A stretch of DNA of 64,000 nucleotides, taken from NCBI GenBank assembly GCA_949284985.1, contig CASDWY010000024.1, positions 1 to 64,000 on the forward strand, given 5' to 3'. The DNA comes from an uncultured bacterium (GTDB lineage Bacteria > Cyanobacteriota > Vampirovibrionia > Gastranaerophilales > Gastranaerophilaceae). Each line of letters opens with the position of its first letter. The stretch's first letter is position 1. This document shows, in pieces, positions 35,301 to 44,606 of the stretch. A program made the position numbers and the translations under genes. The notes under the pieces are model-generated. The model had not been told where the DNA came from. It did not search any database and saw only the letters and a list, made by a program, of their open reading frames with translations.

Positions 35301-37946
35301 CTATATTTTACCATTATAAGCATCTATATAAATTTGTTTAATATCACTCATAAGCGGATATGCAGGGTTTGCACCTGTACATTGATCGTCGAATGCGAGT
35401 TCTACCATTTCATCAAGTTTTTCGTAGAATTCTTTTTCGTCGATACCCCAGTCTTTCATTGATTTTGGCAATTCAATTTTTTCTTTCAAATCTTCAATTG
35501 CTTTAATCAACAATTCAACCTTGTCATCATCTGTTTTTCCACCCAAATTAAGTTCATCAGCAATTTGACCATATTTAGCTTTTGCATTCGGGAACTTATA
35601 TTGTGGGAATATACATTGTTTTTTCGGACAATCAGTTGCGTTATATTTAATAACTTGGCTAATCAACAATGCGTTAGCAACACCATGCGGTACATGGAAC
35701 ATTGCACCAAGTTTATGAGCCATTGAGTGGCACAAGCCAAGGAATGAGTTTGCAAACGCCATACCTGCAATTGTTGCAGCATAATGCATTTTTTCTCTTG
35801 CAATAGGATCATTAGCTCCTTCTTTGTAAGAGCGTTCAAGATATCTGAAAATTAATTTTGTTGCTTCAAGCGCATTTGAATTAGTAAAGTTTGTTGCAAG
35901 CGCTGAAACATACGCTTCAATAGCATGAACTAATGCATCAATACCAGATGCTGCAGTTAAACCTTTTGGCATTGTGTCTACAAAGTTAGGATCAACAATA
36001 GCCATATTTGGTGTCAATGCGTAATCTGCAATTGCATATTTAACATGTGTTTCATCGTCTGTAATAATTGCAAACGGTGTAACTTCTGAACCTGTACCTG
36101 AGGTTGTAGGAATTGCAACCATTGTTGCTTTCTTACCAAGCTCTGGAATTCTGCAGATTCTTTTCCTAATGTCCATAAATCTCATTGAAATATCTTCAAA
36201 AACAGTATCAGGTTGTTCATACATTAACCACATAATCTTAGCAGCATCCATAGGAGAACCACCACCAAGTGCAATAATTACATCCGGTTCATATGGACGA
36301 ATCATATTCATTGCTTCATTAATTGTAGATAATGTTGGATCTGGTTTTACATCAAAGAAAATTTGATAATCTACACCAATTTCATCCAATACGTTAGTAA
36401 TATTATAAACTGTACCAGAATTAAACAAATATCTGTCTGTAACGATAAATGCACGTTTTTTACCTTCAAGTTCACGGAGAGCCAAATCAATAGCGCCTCT
36501 TTTAAAGTAAACTTTTGGCGGAACCTTAAACCAAAGCATGTTTTCTCTCCTTTCAGCAACTGTCTTGTAGTTCAACAAGTGCTTAACTCCTACGTTTTCG
36601 CTTACAGAGTTACCTCCCCAAGAACCGCAACCTAATGTCAAGGACGGTTCTAATTTAAAGTTATATAAATCTCCTATACCACCTTGAGATGATGGAGAGT
36701 TAATCAATAATCTGCCTGTAGGAAGTTTTGTTGCAAAATAATTAATTCTGTCTTGAGTTCTTGCATCTGTATATAAAACAGAAGTGTGACCTGCACCACC
36801 TAAAAGAACAAGATCATGCGCCATATCTACTGCTTTTTCAAAATCTTTTGCTTTGTAAAGTGCAAGAATTGGAGACAATTTTTCATGTGAAAACGGATTT
36901 TCAACTGCTACTTCAGTTTCTTCACCTACTATTACTTTTGCTGATTCCGGAACTTTTACACCAGCAAGCTCAGCAATCTTATATGCCGGTTGACCTACAA
37001 TTGCCGGATTTACAGAACCTGCTTCTGTAAGTATAATCTTAGATACTTTTTCAGCTTCTTTAGCACTCAAAATATATGCTCCGCGATATTCAAGCTCTTT
37101 TTTTACTTCTTCATATACGTCTTTAACCGCAACAATTGATTGTTCTGACGCACATATCATACCGTTATCAAAAGTCTTTGACATAAGAATTGAAGAAACA
37201 GCAGTTTTAATGTCAGCAGTTTCATCAATAACAGCAGGAGTATTACCAGAACCTACGCCCAATGCCGGTTTACCTGAAGAATAAGCTGCCTTAACCATTC
37301 CAGGACCACCTGTAGCAAGAATTGCATCTATTAATGGATGTTTCATAAGTGCATTTGAAAGCTCTATTGATGGAACATCTATCCAACCAATAATATCTTC
37401 CGGCGCACCTGCTGCAACTGCTGCATCAAGTACCAGTTTTGCAGCTGCTATTGTAGCTTTTTTTGCTCTTGGGTGGGGTGAAAAAATTATTGCATTTCTT
37501 GTCTTTAACGCTATTAAAGATTTGAAAATTGCTGTTGATGTCGGGTTTGTTGTAGGAACTATACCAGCAAGAACTCCTAAAGGTTCTGCTACAATTTTAA
37601 TTCCATTTGTTTTGTCTTCTTCTATTACACCGCAAGTTTTTGCATTTTTATGTTTGTTATAAATGTATTCTGATGCAAAATGATTTTTGATAATCTTGTC
37701 TTCCACAACACCCATGCCTGTTTCTTCAACAGCCATCTTTGCAAGCGGAATACGCGCTTTGTCTGCTGCTGTAGCAGCTGCTTTGAAAATTTTATCTACT
37801 TGTTCTTGTGAAAAAGTAGCATAAATTTTTTGTGCTTTTTTTACTTTGGAAATTAAAATTTCCAATTGTTCCAGTGTAGAAACTTCAGAAGTTTGATGAA
37901 GTGCTTTTTCCAACTTTTCTACATTTTTTTTACTTTTTACCACCAT
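35301..37946 (-). CDS. adhE: Bifunctional aldehyde-alcohol dehydrogenase
   Basis: An 881-residue enzyme that reduces acetyl-CoA to ethanol with two NADH. Residues 1-440 are the acylating aldehyde dehydrogenase with catalytic Cys in DNGMICASEQS. Residues 455-881 are an iron-type alcohol dehydrogenase with GGGSPMDAAKIMW, PTTSGTGSEVTPFA and the metal-binding GLCHSMAHKLGAMFHVPHGVANA. Length is normal and both halves look intact. AAAGGAG precedes the ATG. The promoter overlaps a Rex-box-like palindrome at 38003-38020, indicating NADH-responsive control. Probably the main ethanol route of the cell. Confidence 0.97.
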   Translation of the reverse strand: MVVKSKKNVEKLEKALHQTSEVSTLEQLEILISKVKKAQKIYATFSQEQVDKIFKAAATAADKARIPLAKMAVEETGMGVVEDKIIKNHFASEYIYNKHKNAKTCGVIEEDKTNGIKIVAEPLGVLAGIVPTTNPTSTAIFKSLIALKTRNAIIFSPHPRAKKATIAAAKLVLDAAVAAGAPEDIIGWIDVPSIELSNALMKHPLIDAILATGGPGMVKAAYSSGKPALGVGSGNTPAVIDETADIKTAVSSILMSKTFDNGMICASEQSIVAVKDVYEEVKKELEYRGAYILSAKEAEKVSKIILTEAGSVNPAIVGQPAYKIAELAGVKVPESAKVIVGEETEVAVENPFSHEKLSPILALYKAKDFEKAVDMAHDLVLLGGAGHTSVLYTDARTQDRINYFATKLPTGRLLINSPSSQGGIGDLYNFKLEPSLTLGCGSWGGNSVSENVGVKHLLNYKTVAERRENMLWFKVPPKVYFKRGAIDLALRELEGKKRAFIVTDRYLFNSGTVYNITNVLDEIGVDYQIFFDVKPDPTLSTINEAMNMIRPYEPDVIIALGGGSPMDAAKIMWLMYEQPDTVFEDISMRFMDIRKRICRIPELGKKATMVAIPTTSGTGSEVTPFAIITDDETHVKYAIADYALTPNMAIVDPNFVDTMPKGLTAASGIDALVHAIEAYVSALATNFTNSNALEATKLIFRYLERSYKEGANDPIAREKMHYAATIAGMAFANSFLGLCHSMAHKLGAMFHVPHGVANALLISQVIKYNATDCPKKQCIFPQYKFPNAKAKYGQIADELNLGGKTDDDKVELLIKAIEDLKEKIELPKSMKDWGIDEKEFYEKLDEMVELAFDDQCTGANPAYPLMSDIKQIYIDAYNGKI

Positions 37947-38002
37947 TTTTTTTCTCCTTTTTGGTTGGCCCGTATAAATATTGTATTTATTCCTTGTTTT
38001 AT

Positions 38003-38020
38003 TCGTGATTTATTTCACAA
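38003..38020. promoter_or_regulatory. Candidate Rex operator at adhE
   Basis: Minus strand TTGTGAAATAAATCACGA, an imperfect palindrome close to TTGTGAA-N4-TTCACAA. It lies just downstream of the -10 box, where a bound repressor would block transcription. Confidence 0.7.
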
Positions 38021-38024
38021 TTAT

Positions 38025-38052
38025 AGTATAAAACATAAATAAAAATTTGCAA
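38025..38052 (-). promoter_or_regulatory. Promoter of adhE
   Basis: On the minus strand TTGCAA (38052-38047), a 16-base spacer and TATACT (38030-38025). It directly precedes the Rex-box-like site. Confidence 0.6.
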
Positions 38053-38081
38053 GTGTATTTAATACAATCTTTATTAATTCT

Positions 38082-39332
38082 TTATTTCATAATTGAAAAA
38101 TCTTTAAAAACATTTGGTTGTATTTTTGATGACAATGGTAAATTAATTCTCACAGGCATTTTTTGGGCTTCTTTAGCATGTCTATATCTTGTAAATAGGT
38201 TAGAAATACCTGCAACAAAAAAGCCCATTATTCCGATACTAAATACATATGGAACCCCTGCAACCAGAGCCTTTTGTTTAGCGAGTTTTTTAAACTCTGT
38301 TTTTATTTCAGTACCATTTTTAACTGCTAATTTTTTTGCAATTTCTTCAAGCTTTTCAACCGCTGGTGTTTCTAAATTTTCACCTATAAGTTCTTTACAT
38401 TTACCCATTTTAGTAAGCATTTTTTTAAAGCCTTTTTCAAACAAATCACTTCCTGTAATTACATAAAAACCAATTACAGGAAGTCTAAATAAAGTTTCCA
38501 AAAAGTTTTGTTTACCTCTATCTGCCGAAGCACCAAAATATCCCAATCCGCCAATAAGAACACATGAGGTCAACTGACCTTTACTCAATGTTAATTTGCC
38601 TTTATCTGAAGCAAAATCTAAACTAAAATATTTATTATAAAAATTCCTTTTCTTTTCATTATTTTTAAACAATTTAGACCCCGGAGCAAGAATTAACTCA
38701 CTAATATTTTGCAAAAATTTAGAATTAGCACCTTTTTTAGCAATTAATATTCCTGAACCCAAACAAGCTGTATAAGCAGCTATTGATGCAAATATTCCAC
38801 GATACGCTCCTTTACGAACTTTTTCATGCATAGCATGATCTTCTTTTACATTCTCTAAATTTGCAATATTATTAAAATCACCGGTTTTAAAAACTTTTAA
38901 AGTAAACAAATTCTTAAAGTAACTAAGGGCAAAAGCAGCAATAGGAATAACCATTGCACTTAATGCTATAGCCGCTTTAACTGGTAAAACTTTTGCATTT
39001 GCGGTATTTTTTTGTTTAATAAGTTCTACTGCCGGAGTCGCAACAAGATTTTTTGCACAATCATCGAGTTTTTTAGAAAATATTTTCCTTGCTATTTTAT
39101 CCCCAAGGATGGCAGGAAGAAAATATATAACAGCTCCTTGTGTAAGCTCAAGAAAAGCATTTTCTGCAAGATCCGCTTTACTTCTGGAAAAAACTGCTTT
39201 GGGAACAAGACATGTTCCAGTATCTTGAATAAATCTTGACGTAGAAAGCCCAGACGCACGTTCTTGATGCGCTATAAACTGAATTGTTGATTTGAGGGGC
39301 TGAGATAATGTATTTATTAAATTAACTGACAT
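38082..39332 (-). CDS. Multi-pass membrane protein of unknown function
   Basis: A 416-residue protein with about six hydrophobic segments: near 65-80, 118-140, 180-200, 262-275, 288-300 and 358-380. Loops are basic and Lys-rich. There is no signal peptide and no motif I can assign. The leader region upstream (39353-39428, read on the minus strand) contains a tandem hairpin repeat. It is monocistronic between adhE and the radical SAM operon. No function proposed. Confidence 0.6.
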   Translation of the reverse strand: MSVNLINTLSQPLKSTIQFIAHQERASGLSTSRFIQDTGTCLVPKAVFSRSKADLAENAFLELTQGAVIYFLPAILGDKIARKIFSKKLDDCAKNLVATPAVELIKQKNTANAKVLPVKAAIALSAMVIPIAAFALSYFKNLFTLKVFKTGDFNNIANLENVKEDHAMHEKVRKGAYRGIFASIAAYTACLGSGILIAKKGANSKFLQNISELILAPGSKLFKNNEKKRNFYNKYFSLDFASDKGKLTLSKGQLTSCVLIGGLGYFGASADRGKQNFLETLFRLPVIGFYVITGSDLFEKGFKKMLTKMGKCKELIGENLETPAVEKLEEIAKKLAVKNGTEIKTEFKKLAKQKALVAGVPYVFSIGIMGFFVAGISNLFTRYRHAKEAQKMPVRINLPLSSKIQPNVFKDFSIMK

Positions 39333-39733
39333 TTTATTTTTTAAACCTTTACAACTAAACCTGCTACAACTTTGTGTACAGGCTTATTGCAAATTAAATA
39401 CTTAACTAAACCTGTACAAAACTACAGGCGCCACCAACGGTTATTAAGATTTAATTTTCCAAGGTTATTCATAATCTAACTGTACCGCCAACAATAAAAA
39501 TCGTCAATAGCAAAAATTGCTTTAAAATTTAAAATTATTAATGATTATTAATAATTAAAAAAAAGCTATGAATTAAGGGTTCATAGCTGTTCAGATTAGG
39601 GATATGTGTATCGTTCTCTAAGGAGTATAGTTTTATTATATTCATTGTTAAGAAATATAAATCATACAATGTTATGAATATAACTTTATATACTCAATTA
39701 AACGTATGATGTATTAGGATAAACAATTACAGC
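39333..39733. other. 401-base intergenic with tandem hairpin repeat and terminator
   Basis: It holds two related units AACTAAACCTG...TACAGG (39353-39382 and 39404-39428), each able to fold as a small hairpin. These are in the 5' region of the 416-residue membrane protein. A terminator for the operon to the right lies at 39557-39588. The rest is AT-rich with nothing recognised. Confidence 0.5.
39557..39588 (-). terminator. Terminator of the PHP-UbiA-radical SAM operon
   Basis: Minus-strand hairpin AGCTATGAA-7-TTCATAGCT (9-bp stem) followed by eight T, about 145 bases past the radical SAM stop. Confidence 0.75.
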
Positions 39734-40639
39734 TTACTTGTTTTTAAACAATCTCAGTTTAATCCCTGCAAAAACAGTTTCTAAACTAAATTTATATAAA
39801 TTTTTCATTTCTGTTGCCATGCCCAAGCCACATTGAGAACATAAGTCATATTCCGCACCTTGGCATTTATTATATTTTAGCCCATCCGGCATAATAAAAT
39901 TAGTTATCCAACAATATTTAGAGGTTTGTGGTTTTTTTAACTCTTCAAGCCCCTTAAGTGTATTCATAATAGGATAAGAACATTTTTTCATCTTTATTAT
40001 TTTATCCAAAATCTTTAATTTATCTTCTACACAAAGATCATCTGTAGCATAATATGGCATATGAAAATTTAAAGAAATTGATTTTATATATGGTTGTTTT
40101 GATACAAAACGAATAGTTTCTTCAACGAAATTTTCATTCAACTTATTTATAACCATATTAACAGAAACTTTTTTAGAATTTGTTACACCAAACTTATGTA
40201 TATTCTCAATTACACGACAAAAAGTACCCTTACCGCGTATTGCATCATGTGCTTCTTTAATCCCATCAAGGCTAACCCAAATATGATCTGCTTTAATATC
40301 ATCAAAAGAATTTTGTGCATTAGTAGTAACTGTTGTTGAAAAAAAACCAATTTGTTTTGCAAGAAAAACCAAATCGTTAAATGTTTTTTCTTTATCATGC
40401 CACAAAGTCGGTTCCCCACCTTCAAAATCAACAAATCTCGAACCAATCTTATATGAATATTCTAACTCTTGTTTAATTTGCTCATAGCTTTTAATAATTG
40501 TTTTATCTTTATTAATACAGCAATGTTTACACCTTAAGTTACATTCATTATTAATAAACAAAACCGTCTGCAAGGGTTTTTGTTTACCCAAAAATTTAAC
40601 CTGAAAATACCACCATATTAAATAAAAAAATTGTTTCAT
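39734..40639 (-). CDS. Radical SAM protein
   Basis: A 301-residue enzyme. The SAM-cluster motif is CNLRCKHC (C-X3-C-X2-C, about residues 33-40), followed by DFEGGEPTLW, a GGEP motif for SAM binding. The C-terminus has additional Cys (YCWITNF..., NKCQGAEYDLCSQCG) that could hold an auxiliary cluster, as in SPASM-type enzymes. Residues 4-14 are aromatic, perhaps a membrane-surface contact. Its start abuts the UbiA-family gene stop, in an operon with a PHP protein. It may modify a prenylated lipid or a quinone-like product; the substrate is unknown. Confidence 0.82.
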   Translation of the reverse strand: MKQFFYLIWWYFQVKFLGKQKPLQTVLFINNECNLRCKHCCINKDKTIIKSYEQIKQELEYSYKIGSRFVDFEGGEPTLWHDKEKTFNDLVFLAKQIGFFSTTVTTNAQNSFDDIKADHIWVSLDGIKEAHDAIRGKGTFCRVIENIHKFGVTNSKKVSVNMVINKLNENFVEETIRFVSKQPYIKSISLNFHMPYYATDDLCVEDKLKILDKIIKMKKCSYPIMNTLKGLEELKKPQTSKYCWITNFIMPDGLKYNKCQGAEYDLCSQCGLGMATEMKNLYKFSLETVFAGIKLRLFKNK

Positions 40640-41641
40640 TTATCCAATACTTTTTATAAAATACACTAAACATACAATAAAACTATAATAAATCGTTATA
40701 TTACGAGCCAAAAACCAACGAATCATAAACCATTCTATATTGGCAGATTTAATTTTTTCCCAATGTTCCATTTTTCCCATCCACCAACAAGGTAAACATT
40801 CTTTTTTATTTTCATAAAGATAATCAATCATCAATTTTATCAAAGCAAAAGTAAGCGGTATCGTAATAAAAACACCCAACAAAAATTTAGGCATATAATG
40901 CTTGTAAACTCCAACTGCGACTAACCAATATGGATATATTGCAAAAAATACCAAAACAACCAACCTTAAAAAATTATTTGGCAAAATTGTTGCCAAAGTA
41001 GTTTTACCAATTTCTTTATCTATTTTCATATCCATTAAAGAGTGAACATATAATATGTTAATTACCAAAGAGCCCAAAGCAAAAGACATAATTAAAACTG
41101 CTAAACTAACAGTTCCACAAGCACAATAAAAAACACCATTCATTAGCAATGGACCAAACATAAGTCCTACAATAATTTCTCCTAAGCCTTTATAACTAAA
41201 ACAAAACGGCGGAGCAGAATAAAAATATCCTAAAATAAATGCTATAAAAGTAATAACCAAAATCGGCAATCCTCTTTGTGCAAATAAATATGCTCCACAA
41301 ATTAAAGCAAAAATTCCAAAAACTCCTGCACATATAAAAAGCTGAGATAATGTGGCTTTACCTTCTAAAAGATATGTGCACTTACCAGTGCGAACATCTT
41401 TTTTTAATTCATTACGTTTATTAACACTTCCTGACTTATAATCAAAATAATCATCCAAAAGATTCACAGTTAAATGCGCAGCTAAAACTCCTAAAAGAGC
41501 AATTAAAGCATATAATAAATTAAATTCATCAGAATACGACATTGCCATAATTATTGCTGCAAAAGCCGCCCAAGCACTTTGTCCCAATGAATAATATCTC
41601 GCATTATTCATCCAAAATTTTATTAGATTTAATATTCTCAT
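40640..41641 (-). CDS. UbiA-family prenyltransferase
   Basis: A 333-residue membrane protein with about eight to nine hydrophobic helices. The first Asp-rich motif is NLLDDYFDYKSG (near 60-71), and the second lies in the region HSLMDMKIDKEIGKTTL (near 205-220). This is the UbiA superfamily, closest in style to MenA-like 1,4-dihydroxy-2-naphthoate polyprenyltransferases. No other menaquinone gene is present, so a different acceptor is possible. It overlaps the PHP gene by ATGA and abuts the radical SAM gene. Confidence 0.8.
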   Translation of the reverse strand: MRILNLIKFWMNNARYYSLGQSAWAAFAAIIMAMSYSDEFNLLYALIALLGVLAAHLTVNLLDDYFDYKSGSVNKRNELKKDVRTGKCTYLLEGKATLSQLFICAGVFGIFALICGAYLFAQRGLPILVITFIAFILGYFYSAPPFCFSYKGLGEIIVGLMFGPLLMNGVFYCACGTVSLAVLIMSFALGSLVINILYVHSLMDMKIDKEIGKTTLATILPNNFLRLVVLVFFAIYPYWLVAVGVYKHYMPKFLLGVFITIPLTFALIKLMIDYLYENKKECLPCWWMGKMEHWEKIKSANIEWFMIRWFLARNITIYYSFIVCLVYFIKSIG

Positions 41642-42273
41642 TTTTTTAAAACTCCATGTTCATCTGTACCACCGGTTGCAATAAGATTATACTTTTTTGC
41701 AATTCGTGCGACTTTTTTTGCAGAATGAAATTTAATTATCCCTCTATGACGACGATATAAATAATAAACTTCAAGACCATCCAAACCTAACTTCATAAGT
41801 TTTTTTACCATAAAATTTAAACTAAAAACCCAGTAACAAGCAGGGTGTGCCAAAATTGCCACACCTTTTGCGTTATGTATTGCCTCAATAACTTTTTTAG
41901 GATCCCGAAAAGAAAATAATCTTACAATATCTGCTTGCGTTCCGGCTTTTGTTTTTGCACACAAGGCTTGTAAATCTTTATTATGTACATCAATCCCATA
42001 TCCCAAAATATGTATTAAACATCCCATATACCAACAATCAAACTCAATTGCCGGAATAACCATTTCATTATTTAGGAGATTGTTTTTTAAGTATGCCCCA
42101 AGAGTATTATGATCACTTATTGCAATTTTTTTCATTCCTAATGATTGCGCCTGAGATAAAATTTCTGCAGGCGTCGATTTCCCGTCAGAAAAAACAGTAT
42201 GAATATGAAGATTAACTCCTTTTTTATAATCATCCTGCGTAAAATTTAATAATAATTCTCTTATATTTTGCAT
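41638..42273 (-). CDS. PHP-domain phosphoesterase
   Basis: A 211-residue protein from the ATG at 42273; a longer in-frame start at 42390 would overlap the divergent gene. It has NLHIHTVFSDGKSTPAEI (His-x-His metal motif), ISDHNTLGAY, VIPAIEFDC and AILAHPACY, and ends TGGTDEHG. These are the metal-binding blocks of the PHP family (DNA polymerase-associated and histidinol-phosphatase-like phosphoesterases). It is first in the operon with UbiA-like and radical SAM genes, so it may remove a phosphate in that pathway (inference). Confidence 0.8.
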   Translation of the reverse strand: MQNIRELLLNFTQDDYKKGVNLHIHTVFSDGKSTPAEILSQAQSLGMKKIAISDHNTLGAYLKNNLLNNEMVIPAIEFDCWYMGCLIHILGYGIDVHNKDLQALCAKTKAGTQADIVRLFSFRDPKKVIEAIHNAKGVAILAHPACYWVFSLNFMVKKLMKLGLDGLEVYYLYRRHRGIIKFHSAKKVARIAKKYNLIATGGTDEHGVLKK

Positions 42274-42331
42274 AATTATTTTAAAAATACCAATTTTATT
42301 ATAAAATATATTATAAATGGAGAAATTAAAA

Positions 42332-43276
42332 ATGGCAAAGAAAAAAGAATTTACAATTATAAGTGCTTTTAAAATATTTTTTGAGGGCATAAAATTATAT
42401 TTACAAAATATTGATAAATTTATCTACTACATGTCATTTCCGGTTTTAGGACAAATTATAGGAATAATTCTAATTTTTACAACAGTATATTTATTTGCAT
42501 CACACATCAATCAAATAATCTCCATCAATCCTTCATTGGATAATGTTTCTGTAATGTTTATATTACTAATTTTAATAATTACTCCATCATTTACTTTATT
42601 TATTGCATCATGCTGGAAATATCTTGTAGCAATTGGGGCCCTAAACTCAATGGCTAATAACATTATCTCCGGAGCAAAATTTGAAGATGTAAATATTCAT
42701 AATGATATTGTAACAAGAAACCTTGGAACTTTTTTGGGTTTAATGTTAATTCTTTCATTATTATTTATTGTAGGTATTATTCCGATTTTTTGGATAATTC
42801 TTTTAATAATAATGATATATTTTAGTCTTGTATTTCAAATTTTTGCATTAGAAGAAGGATTAAATGTCATAGAAATATTTAAAAAAAGTATTCAAACAGT
42901 AAAAGGAAATTTTTTAAAGGTAACATTTGTCTTGTTTTTATTATGGTTATTTACTTACAATATTTTGCCATCACTAATTGATTTTGCTTTCGAAAAATTA
43001 TCATTATACAAATATCTTTGCATACCAATCGAAGCTTTTTGCAAAAATCTTCCACTTGCAGAAACTCAAACAACAATACAAACAATAATGTCTGCTATTA
43101 ATTCAAAAATAAAATATGAAATTGCAATACAAGAATTATCTAAATCAATTGCAACCAGTTTATTAGAAATAATAATTATTGGCTATACTCTACCTTTAAG
43201 AAGTATTTGTTGTACTATTTTGTACAAAAACCTTGAAACAAAAAAACTTAAAGAAAAAAAAATAAAAGAGTTATAA
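42332..43276 (+). CDS. Multi-pass membrane protein of unknown function
   Basis: A 314-residue protein starting MAKKKEFTIISAFKIFFEG; GGAG nine bases upstream supports 42332 over the in-frame ATG at 42317. It has about six long hydrophobic segments (near 28-55, 70-95, 125-165, 195-215 and 270-290). The layout, with internal amphipathic parts, recalls small glycerophosphodiester phosphodiesterase-membrane-domain or DUF975-type proteins, but I cannot assign it. A small zinc-ribbon gene follows after one base. Confidence 0.6.
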   Translation: MAKKKEFTIISAFKIFFEGIKLYLQNIDKFIYYMSFPVLGQIIGIILIFTTVYLFASHINQIISINPSLDNVSVMFILLILIITPSFTLFIASCWKYLVAIGALNSMANNIISGAKFEDVNIHNDIVTRNLGTFLGLMLILSLLFIVGIIPIFWIILLIIMIYFSLVFQIFALEEGLNVIEIFKKSIQTVKGNFLKVTFVLFLLWLFTYNILPSLIDFAFEKLSLYKYLCIPIEAFCKNLPLAETQTTIQTIMSAINSKIKYEIAIQELSKSIATSLLEIIIIGYTLPLRSICCTILYKNLETKKLKEKKIKEL

Positions 43277-43277
43277 T

Positions 43278-43493
43278 ATGTTTAGATGTAGAAGCTGCAA
43301 GTCAATAGATAAATACGAATTAATATTCAACCCTGATTACGAGGGAAAAAAAGAATTTAGTCAAGAAACAGATAAAAACGGAGAACTTATTTTTCATGTG
43401 GACGGCTATACCTTTAAACCAGATTTAGCTTTTATGAACAGCCATGCCGTATGCAGATACTGCGGCAACATTTATATTTGGGATTATGAATAA
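43278..43493 (+). CDS. Small zinc-ribbon-like protein
   Basis: A 71-residue protein with two Cys pairs, CRSC at the N-terminus and CRYC near the C-terminus, that can form a zinc ribbon. The middle is acidic and aromatic (HVDGYTFKPDL). It follows the membrane protein by one base and is surely co-transcribed. Function unknown. Confidence 0.65.
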   Translation: MFRCRSCKSIDKYELIFNPDYEGKKEFSQETDKNGELIFHVDGYTFKPDLAFMNSHAVCRYCGNIYIWDYE

Positions 43494-43500
43494 ACCTATA

Positions 43501-44226
43501 TTATTTAACACCAAAAACAACATTTGCAACTGCCGTTACTTTCTTTTCTACAGTTGAATTGTCATTAATACCCCAATCACTAACTTCATTTGAAGTTGGT
43601 GCAGTAATCTGGAAAACACCCATTTTCACAGATTTTATTTTTCCCGGTTTATTATTAGTCGCCTTAAGCATTTGTGTAGCACGCATTTGAGCATCTTTTG
43701 TTGCTTCACCCAAAAGTTTTATTTTTAAATCAGCAAGTTTTGAATAGTTATATTCCGGTCTATTCGTATTAATATTTATACCTTTTTCCAATAAAGCTTG
43801 CGCATCTATAGAAAGCTTTTGGATAAGCTCTATATCTTGAGATTTAATAGAAACAATTTGACTAAAATTGTAATATGCAATCTCATTTGTAGCTGCACCT
43901 GTCGATGTATATTTATTAGATGAATAATTTTGAGGTGTATTAACAGTAATTTCGTCTTCTTTAATTCCGTTTTCAATTAAATATGCCACTACTGCGGGAA
44001 TTTGATTTTTTAATTGAGCATAAGCAACTGCCTTATCAGCATTTCTTGTATTTATACTAAGATCCAGTGTAGCACTATCTGATTTAACAATTTCATATGC
44101 GGAACCGGTTACTGTAATTCCGGATTGTGAAAGATTATCAACAATAATTTTGGCACTACAAAGCATCCCTAAAACTAAAACAATTCCAAACAACAAAAGT
44201 TGAAAATCTTTCATTTTATTATACAT
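43501..44226 (-). CDS. SIMPL-domain (DUF541) protein
   Basis: A 241-residue protein from the ATG at 44226, which has GAGG six bases upstream. An N-terminal hydrophobic anchor (about 9-27) is followed by the SIMPL domain: ITVTGSAYEIVKSDSATLDLSI (near 37-58), then KEDEITVNTPQNY, and a conserved ATKDAQMRATQML helix. Family members are periplasmic or surface proteins such as BP26 and E. coli YggE, linked to stress resistance; biochemistry is unclear. Confidence 0.85.
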   Translation of the reverse strand: MYNKMKDFQLLLFGIVLVLGMLCSAKIIVDNLSQSGITVTGSAYEIVKSDSATLDLSINTRNADKAVAYAQLKNQIPAVVAYLIENGIKEDEITVNTPQNYSSNKYTSTGAATNEIAYYNFSQIVSIKSQDIELIQKLSIDAQALLEKGININTNRPEYNYSKLADLKIKLLGEATKDAQMRATQMLKATNNKPGKIKSVKMGVFQITAPTSNEVSDWGINDNSTVEKKVTAVANVVFGVK

Positions 44227-44256
44227 AAACAACCTCTTTAAATTTTTATTTTAAAA

Positions 44257-44490
44257 TTATTTAAACTTTGGATTCATCCCCAAAGCACAAACATTGCAGA
44301 GGACTTCATATTTTTTTGAAAGGTAATCAAGCTGCGCTTGAGCTTTTTTATATTCTAATTTGTAATCAATATTCTTTTTATTGGACTGGACAACAGAAGA
44401 ATTATTAAAGGAAGGTTTTTTATCACAACAACCGCTAAAACGTAGAGGCTGAGAGTTATTCATAGACATAGTGTTTAAACTTACGCGCAT
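44257..44490 (-). CDS. Small Cys-containing protein of unknown function
   Basis: A 77-residue protein from the ATG at 44490, preceded by AAAGGGAC. The N-terminal part has RFSGCCDKKPSF and the C-terminal part a helix (KLEYKKAQAQLDYLSKKYEVL) followed by CNVC. Four Cys might bind metal. It lies 30 bases upstream of the SIMPL gene on the same strand. No family recognised. Confidence 0.5.
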   Translation of the reverse strand: MRVSLNTMSMNNSQPLRFSGCCDKKPSFNNSSVVQSNKKNIDYKLEYKKAQAQLDYLSKKYEVLCNVCALGMNPKFK

Positions 44491-44606
44491 TTTCTGTCCC
44501 TTTCCATAAATATCCTTCTGTAGAAATTTTAACACGTTAATAACTATATTTCAAGTAATTTACAAATTAGTTCATGCGACTAATTTTTTATAGTAAACTT
44601 ATAAAC

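Noticed and set aside
38047-38466. 139-codon plus-strand ORF over the 3' part of the 416-residue membrane protein
   Set aside because: It overlaps the adhE promoter and runs antisense to a longer ORF with clear membrane segments.
44491-44606. Replication origin next to dnaA
   Set aside because: No TTATCCACA-type boxes or AT-rich 13-mers in an array are found on either side of dnaA, and dnaN is absent.
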